Origin: Shewanella sp. MBTL60-007
GTDB taxonomy: Bacteria; Pseudomonadota; Gammaproteobacteria; Enterobacterales; Shewanellaceae
DNA: 47,380 nt
NCBI RefSeq assembly: GCF_019654915.1
Contig: NZ_BPET01000048.1
Location: 1-47,380, forward strand
Reading direction: 5' to 3'
The notes beneath the pieces are model-generated. The model was not told where the DNA came from. It made no database searches and worked only from the letters and a program-made list of their open reading frames with translations. This document shows positions 26,178 through 34,383 of this stretch, in pieces; the stretch's first letter is position 1; the number at the start of each line of letters is the position of its first letter. Made by a program: the position numbers and the translations under genes.

Positions 26178-27962
26178 TTGTCTCGACTGTTGCTTTGTAT
26201 ATGTGTGCTTTTGTTCTCATCGGTGGCTTGGTCTAAGCCGCAGCAGTTCTACGTGGGCGTGTTAGCAAACTGGGGACACCAGCAGGCCGTGGAGCGTTGG
26301 ACGCCCATGATGGAGTATCTTAATGAGCAGGTGCCTAATGCCGAGTTTCATGTGTATCCGGGAAACTTTAAGGCGCTAAACCTCGCGATGGAGTTGGGGC
26401 AAATTCAGTTTATCATTACTAACCCAGGACAATATCTATACCTCTCTAATCAATATCCCCTGTCTTGGTTAGCAACGATGCGCTCTAAGCGCCATAACGG
26501 TACTACCTCAGCTATTGGTTCGGCGATAATTGTTAAGGCTGATAGTAACTATCGCACCCTGTATGACTTAAAAGGCAAGGTGGTAGCGGCGAGTGATCCT
26601 CATGCGCTGGGGGGCTATCAAGCAACCGTAGGCTTGATGCATGGTTTAGGTATGGATCCTGATACCTTTTTTGGTGAGACTAAGTTTTTAGGCTTCCCAC
26701 TCGACCCTCTGCTCTATCAAGTGCGCGATGGCAATGTGGATGCGGCCATCACCCCCTTGTGTACCTTAGAGGATATGGTGGCGCGTGGCGTACTTAAAAG
26801 TAGCGATTTTCGAGTGTTGAATCCGAGTCGCCCCGATGGGGTTGAGTGTCAATGCAGTACCACCCTGTATCCGAACTGGTCATTTGCTGCGACAGAGAGC
26901 GTTAGCACTGAACTGAGCAAGGAGATCACCCAAGCTTTACTCGATCTGCCTTCAGATTCACCTGCGGCGATCAAGGCGCAACTTAAGGGCTGGACCTCTC
27001 CTATTAGTCAGCTTGCCGTGATCAAGTTATTTAAGGAGTTGCATGTTAAGTCTCCCGACAGTAGCCGCTGGGAGGCGGTGAAGAAATGGCTGGAGGAGAA
27101 TCGTCACTGGGGGATCCTGTCTGTTTTAGTATTTATTGTCGCCACGCTTTATCACCTATGGATTGAGTATCGCTTCCATCAAAAGAGTAGCTCATTAATT
27201 GAGTCTGAGCGTCAACTGAAACAGCAGGCCGTGGCGCTTGAGCGTTTGCAAAGCGCTTCAATTGTGGGCGAGATTGGCGCAGGTCTCGCTCATGAGATCA
27301 ATCAGCCCATTGCCGCGATTACCAGTTACAGTGAGGGCGGCATTATGCGTTTGCAAGGAAAGCAGCAGGCGGATGTCGAGTCTTGTATCGAGTTATTAGA
27401 AAAAATCCATAAGCAATCGACTCGAGCGGGAGAGGTGGTGCATCGAATTCGTGGCTTATTGAAGCGCCGAGAAGCGGTGATGGTCGATGTAAATATTCTC
27501 ACTCTAGTGGAGGAGAGTATCTCACTATTAAGGCTTGAGTTAGCCAGGCGAGAGATCCAGATTAATACCCAGATAAAAGGCGAGCCCTTCTTTATCACTG
27601 CCGACCGTGTTGGCCTACTGCAGGTGCTAATAAACCTTATCAAGAATAGTTTAGATGCTATTGCCGACAGCGAAAATGCCCGCTCGGGGAAAATACACAT
27701 TGATCTGGACTTTAAAGAGTCTCAGGTCAATGTGCGTATTAGTGATAATGGCCAAGGTTTAGCGATGGACTCCGATACGCTTATGGCGACCTTCTATACC
27801 ACAAAGGTGGACGGTTTAGGCCTAGGACTCGCTATTTGTAAAGAGGTGATTAACGACCATGGTGGCCACTTCATGCTAAGCAACCGTGACGATGGGGTGT
27901 CGGGCTGTGTAGCGATGCTGAGCTTGAAAAAGCGCGGATGTGAGACGCCAATCGAGGTGTGA
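26178..27962 (+). CDS. thsS: ThsS-like thiosulfate sensor histidine kinase
   Basis: The start is TTG 26178, with AAGGAAC about ten bases before it. The 594-residue product has a signal segment (about 1-19), a periplasmic PhnD/TtrS-like binding domain (about 22-300), a membrane segment (about 311-329), a short coiled linker and a kinase core with H372 in LAHEINQP, an N box (LINLIKNSLDAI) and G boxes (DNGQGL, GLGLGLAI). The periplasmic domain has three cysteines, C195, C224 and C226, of interest for sulfur ligand sensing. It lies between thsR and phsABC. Confidence 0.92.
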   Translation: MSRLLLCICVLLFSSVAWSKPQQFYVGVLANWGHQQAVERWTPMMEYLNEQVPNAEFHVYPGNFKALNLAMELGQIQFIITNPGQYLYLSNQYPLSWLATMRSKRHNGTTSAIGSAIIVKADSNYRTLYDLKGKVVAASDPHALGGYQATVGLMHGLGMDPDTFFGETKFLGFPLDPLLYQVRDGNVDAAITPLCTLEDMVARGVLKSSDFRVLNPSRPDGVECQCSTTLYPNWSFAATESVSTELSKEITQALLDLPSDSPAAIKAQLKGWTSPISQLAVIKLFKELHVKSPDSSRWEAVKKWLEENRHWGILSVLVFIVATLYHLWIEYRFHQKSSSLIESERQLKQQAVALERLQSASIVGEIGAGLAHEINQPIAAITSYSEGGIMRLQGKQQADVESCIELLEKIHKQSTRAGEVVHRIRGLLKRREAVMVDVNILTLVEESISLLRLELARREIQINTQIKGEPFFITADRVGLLQVLINLIKNSLDAIADSENARSGKIHIDLDFKESQVNVRISDNGQGLAMDSDTLMATFYTTKVDGLGLGLAICKEVINDHGGHFMLSNRDDGVSGCVAMLSLKKRGCETPIEV

Positions 27963-28070
27963 TTTAAGCATTATTACACTGTTTATCTGACGTGGATGTG
28001 CGGCTATTTAGCCGCACATTTTGTATCGAAAACATGCCGCAGCCAGCAAAATTTTTAATCGTTTTGCCTT

Positions 28071-28088
28071 TATGTGGTTTACCACAAT
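28071..28088. promoter_or_regulatory. Candidate ThsR operator, distal copy
   Basis: TATGTGGTTTACCACAAT; the core TGTGGT-TT-ACCACA (28073-28086) is a 6-2-6 dyad. An identical 18-bp sequence stands 94 bp downstream. Confidence 0.65.
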
Positions 28089-28164
28089 TTACACCTTTAC
28101 TTCGCTGTGTTGGTGCAAATTTGAACTGTGAATTGCTTCACAAACGCCGCGTTCTCACATCCGG

Positions 28165-28182
28165 TATGTGGTTTACCACAAT
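28165..28182. promoter_or_regulatory. Candidate ThsR operator, proximal copy
   Basis: Identical to the site at 28071-28088; core dyad at 28167-28180. The 94-bp shift equals close to nine helical turns, placing both on the same DNA face, 128 bases before the phsA start. Confidence 0.65.
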
Positions 28183-28307
28183 ATTCAATATCACTCTCCT
28201 CAATAACAATGATGAAAACCTTAGGAAATAAGTTGATTGTGTTCAACAGTCAACTCAGGGCTTCATCTATAGCTCTCCTAAGGACAACTGTCATTGGGAG
28301 ATTTATC

Positions 28308-30584
28308 ATGAAACTAGATCGGCGAACCTTTATCAAAGGGGCCGGAGCCGGCACAGCGACTTGCGCATTAGCAACGCTGCCAGGCTCTTTAGCTGCCTTT
28401 GGGGATTCACAACTGCAAGGTAGCGCAGAGTCTGTCGCAAGTATTTGTGAGATGTGTTCAACTCGCTGCCCGATATCGGCACGTGTCGTCAACGGTAAGA
28501 ACGTATCGATTCTGGGTAACAAGAAAGCGAAGTCTTTTGGTGGCGCCGTTTGTGCTCGTGGCGGTGCGGGTCATAGCCAGCTTTATGATAAACAGCGAAT
28601 CGTTAAGCCATTGAAGCGCGTTGGTGAGCGCGGGGAAGGCAATTGGCAAGAGATTGAGTGGGATGAAGCCTATGAGCTGATTGCGCAGAATCTTAATAAG
28701 ATTAAAGCTGAGCATGGCGCAGAGACTGTCGCTTTCTCATCTAAATCAGGCTCACTATCGGGGCACCTTTTCCATTTAGCCAAGGCCTTTGGTAGTCCAA
28801 ACACCTTTACTCACGCGTCGACCTGCCCAGGCAGTTATGTTATCGCTGCTAAAGCGATGTTTGGTGGCAAGATTAAGCGCGACTTAAGTAACTCTAAGTA
28901 CATCATCAACTTCGGTCATAACCTCTACGAAGGCATTAATATGTCAGAAACCAGAGGCATGATGAATGCACAGATGGAGAAGGGCGCTAAGCTGGTGGTG
29001 TTCGAACCACGCTTCTCGATTGTGGCTGATAAGGCCGATGAGTGGTACGCGATTAAGCCGGGGACCGATGTTGCTGTCGCATTGGCGATATGTCATGTTT
29101 TGATTGAAGACGATTTATACGATAAAGCGTTCGTTGCCCAGTATGTTTCGGGATTCGAAGAGTTCGCTAAAGAAGTTAAAGCCTACACACCTGAGTGGGC
29201 CGAGTCTATCAGCGATGTGCCCGCCGAAGATATTCGCCGCATTACCCATGAATACGCTGCTGCAGCGCCACATGCCATGGTGGATTTTGGTCACCGTTCA
29301 TCGTTTACCACCGAAGAGTTTGAGATGCGCCGTGCGCTATACGCTGCCAACGTATTGATTGGTAACATCGAGCGTAAAGGCGGCTTGTATTTTGGTAAGA
29401 AAGCCTCGAGCTATAACAAGTTTGCCGGTGAGCCTGTTGCGCCAACCTTAGCTAAACCAGGTGTCGATGGCATGCCAAAAATTGATGCTAAGCGTATCGA
29501 TATGGTGGATGAGCAGTATGCGTTAACTTGGTCCTCGGGGGGCATTTACCAGACGATTCTTGACTCTACATTGGACGCGACCCCTTATCAGCTCCGTGCG
29601 TGGGTGATGAGCCGTACTAACCCTATGCAAACCATGACAGATAGAGCGCGTATCGTTAAAACCATGCAAAAGCTTGATTTTGTGGTGGCGTGTGACATCT
29701 ATATCAGTGAAAGCGCGGCCTATGCCGATGTATTCCTTCCTGAGTCTACCTACCTTGAGCGTGATGAAGAGGTTGCCGATAAGTCGGGTAAGAATCCAGC
29801 CTACTATGTGCGTCAACGTGTCGTGGAAACGATCGGTGACACTAAGCCGAGCTGGTTAATTTGGAAAGAGCTTGCTGACAGACTCGGTCAAGGCCAGTAC
29901 TTCCCTTGGGAGAACATGGAAACCTTGCAGCTGTTCCAAGTGCAGCGTGATTTTGACCTATTGAGAAAAATCAAAGAAGACGGCTATGTGAGCTTTGGTA
30001 AGCCGCTAATGTTGCGTGAGCGCGGCATGGTCAGAGACTTTGTGAATACCTACCCCAATGCTAAGGCTGTCGATGAAGATGGTACTTACGCCAGCCAGCT
30101 AAGCTTCAAAACCCCGACTGGCAAGATTGAGTTGACTTCTGCCAAGGTCGAGAAAATGGCGCCGGGTCGTGGGGTCATTCGCTACCGCGAAGTGACGATG
30201 AAAAAAGCCGATGAGCTGTTTTTCATTCAGGGTAAGGTCGCCGTTCATACCAATGCTGGCACCCAGAACGTACCTATGTTGGCAAATCTGATGTCAGATA
30301 ATGCGGTTTGGATCCACCCCATCACGGCGGGGCTATTGAAGATCGCCAATGGTGACAAGATCCGAGTCTATAACGATACCGGCAGTGAAGAAGGTCATGC
30401 CCTAGTTACCCCAGGTATTCGACCCGACACAGTATTTGCCTATATGGGCTGTGGTTCAAAGAACAAGGAACTCGCTCGTGCAACCGGTAAAGGTGTGCAT
30501 TGCGGTAACTTACTTCCACATGTGACCTCTCCGGTAACGGGTATGAATTTGCATACCACCGGTGTCAAGATTGCCAAGATTTAA
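28308..30584 (+). CDS. phsA: Thiosulfate/polysulfide reductase molybdopterin subunit
   Basis: From ATG 28308 (GGGAG upstream) the protein has 758 residues. The N-terminus carries a Tat signal (DRRTFIK, residues 4-10, then a hydrophobic stretch), so it is exported folded. A [4Fe-4S] site is formed by C47, C50, C54 and C82, and the likely molybdenum ligand is C173 in HASTCPGS, a Cys as in PhsA/PsrA enzymes. It reduces thiosulfate or polysulfide using electrons from PhsB and PhsC. It is the first gene of phsABC and stands after the thsRS regulators; the context favours thiosulfate, but polysulfide remains possible. Confidence 0.93.
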   Translation: MKLDRRTFIKGAGAGTATCALATLPGSLAAFGDSQLQGSAESVASICEMCSTRCPISARVVNGKNVSILGNKKAKSFGGAVCARGGAGHSQLYDKQRIVKPLKRVGERGEGNWQEIEWDEAYELIAQNLNKIKAEHGAETVAFSSKSGSLSGHLFHLAKAFGSPNTFTHASTCPGSYVIAAKAMFGGKIKRDLSNSKYIINFGHNLYEGINMSETRGMMNAQMEKGAKLVVFEPRFSIVADKADEWYAIKPGTDVAVALAICHVLIEDDLYDKAFVAQYVSGFEEFAKEVKAYTPEWAESISDVPAEDIRRITHEYAAAAPHAMVDFGHRSSFTTEEFEMRRALYAANVLIGNIERKGGLYFGKKASSYNKFAGEPVAPTLAKPGVDGMPKIDAKRIDMVDEQYALTWSSGGIYQTILDSTLDATPYQLRAWVMSRTNPMQTMTDRARIVKTMQKLDFVVACDIYISESAAYADVFLPESTYLERDEEVADKSGKNPAYYVRQRVVETIGDTKPSWLIWKELADRLGQGQYFPWENMETLQLFQVQRDFDLLRKIKEDGYVSFGKPLMLRERGMVRDFVNTYPNAKAVDEDGTYASQLSFKTPTGKIELTSAKVEKMAPGRGVIRYREVTMKKADELFFIQGKVAVHTNAGTQNVPMLANLMSDNAVWIHPITAGLLKIANGDKIRVYNDTGSEEGHALVTPGIRPDTVFAYMGCGSKNKELARATGKGVHCGNLLPHVTSPVTGMNLHTTGVKIAKI

Positions 30585-30596
30585 TCGGAGTTAATT

Positions 30597-31169
30597 ATGA
30601 CTAAGCGTTATGTTCTCGTGCACGATGAAAATAAGTGCATTGGCTGCCAAGCGTGTAATGTGGCTTGCCGCAGTGAAAACAATGTGCCTGAGTCGGTGAC
30701 TCGCATTCAGGTTAGAATCGAGGGGCCTTATGGCAACTTTCCGCACCTACATTTTAAGTATAACCGTGTCTCTTGTGAGCAGTGTGAGAACGCTCCTTGT
30801 GTCAAGGTTTGCCCTACGGGGGCGGCTTACGTTAATGACGATGGCATTGTCTCTATCAACGAGAAGAAGTGTGTAGGCTGCCTCTACTGTGTTGCCGCTT
30901 GCCCTTACAAAGTTCGATTCATTAACCCTGAAACACGGGTGCCAGATAAGTGTGACTTCTGCAAAGAAACGCGCCTAGCGCGCGGCGAAGAGCCTGCTTG
31001 TGTGACGGTTTGCCCAACTCAAGCACTGGTGTTTGGTGATGCCAATGATATGAGCTCCGAAGTGCGCAGAGTGTTAGATACAAAACCTAACTACCAACAG
31101 AAGGTAAACCTTGGCACCGAGCCTCGTGTCTACCGTATTCCTAGCCGTAAAGGAGGGATCAAAGCATGA
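30597..31169 (+). CDS. phsB: Thiosulfate reductase iron-sulfur subunit
   Basis: The 190-residue protein is of the DmsB/PsrB type with four cysteine clusters (CIGCQACNVAC, CEQCENAPCVKVC, CVGCLYCVAAC, and CDFC with a final CVTVC) that bind four [4Fe-4S] centres. It carries electrons from the membrane subunit to PhsA. It starts 12 bases after phsA with CGGAG before it, and overlaps phsC by four bases (ATGA). It lacks an own signal peptide, so it is probably exported together with PhsA by the Tat system. Confidence 0.94.
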   Translation: MTKRYVLVHDENKCIGCQACNVACRSENNVPESVTRIQVRIEGPYGNFPHLHFKYNRVSCEQCENAPCVKVCPTGAAYVNDDGIVSINEKKCVGCLYCVAACPYKVRFINPETRVPDKCDFCKETRLARGEEPACVTVCPTQALVFGDANDMSSEVRRVLDTKPNYQQKVNLGTEPRVYRIPSRKGGIKA

Positions 31170-32113
31170 ATAATATCTGGGGCTCGATGGAGCAATACGA
31201 TCCGGTAGTGTGGAACTGGATCATCGCGGTGTACTTGTTTATGGCAGGCCTGTCAGCAGGCTCTATGCTGGTGGCCATAGGACTTAAATGGTACAAGCAG
31301 AGTCGTGGTCAGCCGACAGAAGGTTTACCTGTCATTAAAGCTGCTGCGGTAATTGGCCCTGTGGCTATCTGTTTGGGGATGGCGCTGCTGGTGCTGGACT
31401 TGACGAAGCCATTTGAGTTTTATCATATCCTGCTCAACTACAACCTAACGTCAGTGATGGCATGGGGTGTAATTGCACTGCTGGTTTATATTCCGCTAGT
31501 GTTTGTGTTTGCGGCGTTGGTATTTGAAAAACAGGTTCTGCAATATGCCCCTTGGCTTGCGGGGACGCTGAAAGTCTGTCGTCAGCTAGAGAATAGCCTG
31601 AATAAGCTGATTTTTGGCCTGGGTCTCGGTGTTGGCGTATATACAGGTTTTCTGTTGTCGGCGATGATCAGTTACCCAATCCTGAACACAGCGGTATTAC
31701 CGGCGCTGTTCTTGGCCTCTGCCTTGTCAGTGGGCTCTGCGGGTAACATTTTGGTGGCAACTCTGTTCTTCAGTAAGAAAGAGTCAGATTGTATTGAGCA
31801 GGTGCACCGTATCGAATATCCAGTGGCCTTTAACGAAGCACTCTGTCTCGTTCTGTTATTTGTCGGTCTTAATTTCTCGGGTCCTGCTGCTCAGGCGGCA
31901 ACTGCTGCAATTACGACCGGCACATGGGCCAGTGTATTTTGGCTTGGCGTGGTGGGCTTAGGCCTTGTGGTGCCGGTCCTTGCCAGTACATTAGCACCTA
32001 AAGCTTGGCGTCACACAAAGGGCTTTTTAATCACTGTTTCTTGTAGCACGATTCTCGGCGTACTCGCACTACGACACTTCGTGGTTTACGCAGGCCAGAG
32101 TTATATCAGTTAA
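31166..32113 (+). CDS. phsC: Thiosulfate reductase membrane anchor (NrfD/PsrC type)
   Basis: The 315-residue protein has eight or nine hydrophobic segments (starting at about residues 20, 55, 90, 145, 175, 215, 250, 285) and fits the NrfD/PsrC family that takes electrons from quinols without haem. It anchors PhsAB to the inner membrane. Translation is coupled to phsB by an ATGA overlap, with AAAGGAGG ahead of the start. The b-type haem PhsC found in Salmonella is a different family, so the enzyme is of the Psr build. Confidence 0.9.
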   Translation: MNNIWGSMEQYDPVVWNWIIAVYLFMAGLSAGSMLVAIGLKWYKQSRGQPTEGLPVIKAAAVIGPVAICLGMALLVLDLTKPFEFYHILLNYNLTSVMAWGVIALLVYIPLVFVFAALVFEKQVLQYAPWLAGTLKVCRQLENSLNKLIFGLGLGVGVYTGFLLSAMISYPILNTAVLPALFLASALSVGSAGNILVATLFFSKKESDCIEQVHRIEYPVAFNEALCLVLLFVGLNFSGPAAQAATAAITTGTWASVFWLGVVGLGLVVPVLASTLAPKAWRHTKGFLITVSCSTILGVLALRHFVVYAGQSYIS

Positions 32114-32153
32114 GCGCTAAATACCTCGAGACTCAATCGACGAGACTCTATTG

Positions 32154-32184
32154 AAGCCCGAACGTAAGTTTGGGCTTTTTTTTG
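32154..32184 (+). terminator. Terminator after phsC
   Basis: AAGCCCGAAC pairs with GTTTGGGCTT with a four-base loop, followed by a run of T. Confidence 0.85.
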
Positions 32185-32185
32185 C

Positions 32186-32580
32186 TCTCAATTCATGAAT
32201 GATACTCAGTCGTTCAATCAGTCGTTCAATCAGTCGTTCAATCAGTCGTTCAATCCTCAGTCGTCTCTATTGTCATGCTGTGCTGTGTAGTGGTTGTGGG
32301 CGATTTGTCAGGTTAAACCTAAGGCATTAGAAGCTATGGACTAAGTTCAGGCCTGTGTAGCGGCTATCCAAGCTATCGCATTAAATGAGTAATCAATTCT
32401 AGATGCGTTGATGACTGAATGGATTATTCAGGAGTTAAAGTAACGGCGGCGTAGTTGCCTAACTTGCTTGAGCCGAGCGTAAAGATTCCTTTTGCTTTCC
32501 AGATTTACCTTCGGCAGTTTTAACTTCTACCTTATAAACAGGTGCTTAGCACGATGGGGGAGCATGTTTACGCAATTTTT
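32186..32580. other. Intergenic region with tandem repeat and possible gene remnant
   Basis: No intact gene is seen. It starts with four copies of a 12-bp repeat (listed separately). On the minus strand about 32465-32550 encodes the phrase PVYKVEVKTAEGK, which looks like a PepSY-type segment, then soon stops (TAG), and an in-frame TAA stands two codons upstream. This may be a decayed gene fragment, but it is short. Confidence 0.35.
32207..32254. repeat. Four tandem copies of a 12-bp unit
   Basis: CAGTCGTTCAAT is repeated exactly four times (32207, 32219, 32231, 32243), with a partial fifth (CAGTCGT) a few bases after. It lies outside genes, behind the phsC terminator, and is likely a variable-number repeat. 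Confidence 0.92.
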
Positions 32581-32585
32581 TCGGC

Positions 32586-32618
32586 AAAACAAAAGCCACC
32601 TTTGTGAGGTGGCTTTTG
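32586..32618 (-). terminator. Terminator after the DedA gene
   Basis: CAAAAGCCACC (32590-32600) pairs with GGTGGCTTTTG; on the minus strand the tail reads TTTTGTTTTG. Confidence 0.82.
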
Positions 32619-32648
32619 GATGATAGAAATTTAACTAGGGTAGCGAGA

Positions 32649-33380
32649 CTATTTTATGGTTTTCTTCATTATAGGTTGCGCCTTGGGTAGCACCGCCTCT
32701 TGAATTATCTCACTGACAATCGGTTTTTTTGCGCGTCTCTTCTTAATGATGAAGCTACTTAACAGACTAACAATGGCAATCGCCAGCGTTAAGAATGGAG
32801 CGATAATGAGTACCATGGTGACGACACGAGCAATGCTCTCTGGCAGGTAGGATAGGGCGTATCCAAAGCCAAGTAATAATGCGCACCAACTCACGGCACT
32901 TAACCAAGCAAAGTAGTGGAAGTTTGAGACTTTCTTGATATGTAGCCCCATCATTAATGGCAATAGAGGGCGTACAACAGGAATGAAGCGCGCGGTAAAT
33001 AGAGCCAGCAGTCCATGTTTATTAAGTAGAGTATCAACTGTCTTCATACGGTTTTCGGGTACCGCATCTATCCAGCGCTGGATTTTAGGTAGCCTATGTA
33101 GCCATCTACCTTGAATGAACGCCACCCAGCTGCCAGTCGCGCCGGCAATGACCAAAGCGGCAAATACTGTTGGGAAGCTGATTATTCCTGCTGCGGCTAG
33201 GCTGCCTGAGAGGATAACAACGCTATCACAGGGCATGGGGGCCGCGGGAAGAAATGCACTTTCTAGCCAAATTAAGGTGAAAACGCAGACGTATATCATG
33301 GTTGCGCTACCAGGGCTCTGCAATGAAGCGAAGTCTTGTTGCCATAGGGCTGTAATGACTGAGACGAATGAATCTAGCAT
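32649..33380 (-). CDS. DedA-family membrane protein (VTT domain)
   Basis: The 243-residue protein shows the DedA family pattern: hydrophobic segments at about 28-45, 55-80, 140-165, 170-190 and 200-220, an early Glu in WLESAFLPAAPMPCDSVV, and the Arg-Phe-Ile-Pro-x-x-Arg motif (ARFIPVVRPLLPL, near 130). DedA proteins act as lipid scramblases/transporters such as undecaprenyl-phosphate flippases. A basic C-terminal tail (KKRRAKKP) is present. It stands alone, with a terminator 31 bases after its stop. Confidence 0.88.
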   Translation of the reverse strand: MLDSFVSVITALWQQDFASLQSPGSATMIYVCVFTLIWLESAFLPAAPMPCDSVVILSGSLAAAGIISFPTVFAALVIAGATGSWVAFIQGRWLHRLPKIQRWIDAVPENRMKTVDTLLNKHGLLALFTARFIPVVRPLLPLMMGLHIKKVSNFHYFAWLSAVSWCALLLGFGYALSYLPESIARVVTMVLIIAPFLTLAIAIVSLLSSFIIKKRRAKKPIVSEIIQEAVLPKAQPIMKKTIK

Positions 33381-33777
33381 TGTTGGTGTTCCTAAAGGGG
33401 CATAGTTATCAAGGCGATGACTTAATCCAGCTAAGCGTTGATATAATTGCTTGTCGTAGTGTTTATCCTACCTAGAGCATCTCCGATTTGCGGACATAAA
33501 TCGCCTTAGTTAGCACTATACCTCAGGAGTTATCGGGGCTAATTAACTATTCGCCTTCATTAATAAAAATACATCTTCAGTTCATTATTAATTAATGAGT
33601 GGTTAAATATGAGCCAGCGACCATGGGGGTTGGCCGCACAAATGAGTCAAAATGCACTCCACCATTAAAGCTAGTTAATACCGCACTTATATATTGTAAA
33701 ATGGCGTAAAATAGGTAAATAGCGCTATTTGCAATCATTGATAGCTATAGAGTCTCTCTTTAGCCTTAAAGGATCCC
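33381..33777. other. Divergent promoter region between DedA and DUF2127 genes
   Basis: The 397 bases hold no gene I can support. A perfect 14-bp palindrome, AAATAGCGCTATTT (33717-33730), stands about 48 bases before the DUF2127 start and could be an operator. A possible -10 (TATATTG/TAAAAT) lies near 33690-33702. Confidence 0.45.
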
Positions 33778-34239
33778 ATGTCATCAGTTAAGAAAGGCTT
33801 AAAAGCCATAGCACTTCTTGAGGCCACTAAAGGCCTAATATCGGTATTAGTCGTTTTTGGGCTGCACAAGCTAGCAGGGCAAGATATTCAGTTGGTGGTG
33901 GAAGAGTTACTGCGGCACTCTCATTTAAATCCTGCAAATCACTTAGTACAAGAGGTAATTACCGAGGCTGGGAAGGTGACGAAGGAAAATATTATGTTTG
34001 TGATAGCCGGAGCCTTGTTGTATGCCGCGATACGTTTTGTCGAAGCCTATGGTCTTTGGCATAGCCTAGTGTGGACCGAATGGTTTGCGTTACTCAGTGG
34101 CGGCATTTACCTCCCTTTTGAAGCCTATGAATTATTGACTAAACCTAATTTGCTTACGGCTGCAGTGCTACTGATTAACCTTGCGGTTGTCGGCTATATG
34201 TATCGAGTGATAAAGCATCCGCCAGCGCCTCAAGTCTAG
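33778..34239 (+). CDS. DUF2127 membrane protein
   Basis: The 153-residue protein has four hydrophobic segments (about 20-35, 72-90, 100-115, 125-145) and the DUF2127 features: KGLKAIALLEATKGL at the N-terminus, RFVEAYGLWH in the middle and LPFEAYELLTKP near the end. The start follows AAAGGAT. The family role is not known. It is a single gene; neighbours point away from it or converge. Confidence 0.85.
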   Translation: MSSVKKGLKAIALLEATKGLISVLVVFGLHKLAGQDIQLVVEELLRHSHLNPANHLVQEVITEAGKVTKENIMFVIAGALLYAAIRFVEAYGLWHSLVWTEWFALLSGGIYLPFEAYELLTKPNLLTAAVLLINLAVVGYMYRVIKHPPAPQV

Positions 34240-34383
34240 CTATATCTGGTTAAGGGATCTTAACTTTAACTATCTCAGCTTTAGCCTGCTCAACTGCAGG
34301 CTTATTAAGCCTCGGGTGCTGGTGATGTCCAAGTCACAGTTATTATCAGGGGCACTGCAAAGTTTCAGAGTGCGAGCGCAGGG

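Larger units (their letters stand above)
27963..28307 (+). promoter_or_regulatory. phsABC control region
   Basis: The 345-base gap between thsS and phsA holds two identical ThsR-candidate sites (listed separately) and no gene. A frame in phase with phsA extends up to 28128, but its first 60 codons have no family likeness and precede the Tat signal. The phsA promoter should lie between 28183 and 28300. Confidence 0.6.

Noticed and set aside
28128..28307. Upstream extension of phsA by 60 codons
   Set aside because: It would put the Tat signal in the interior, covers an operator candidate, and has no family likeness.
32207..32254. Repeat array as CRISPR
   Set aside because: The 12-bp units are directly adjacent with no spacers and no cas genes are near.
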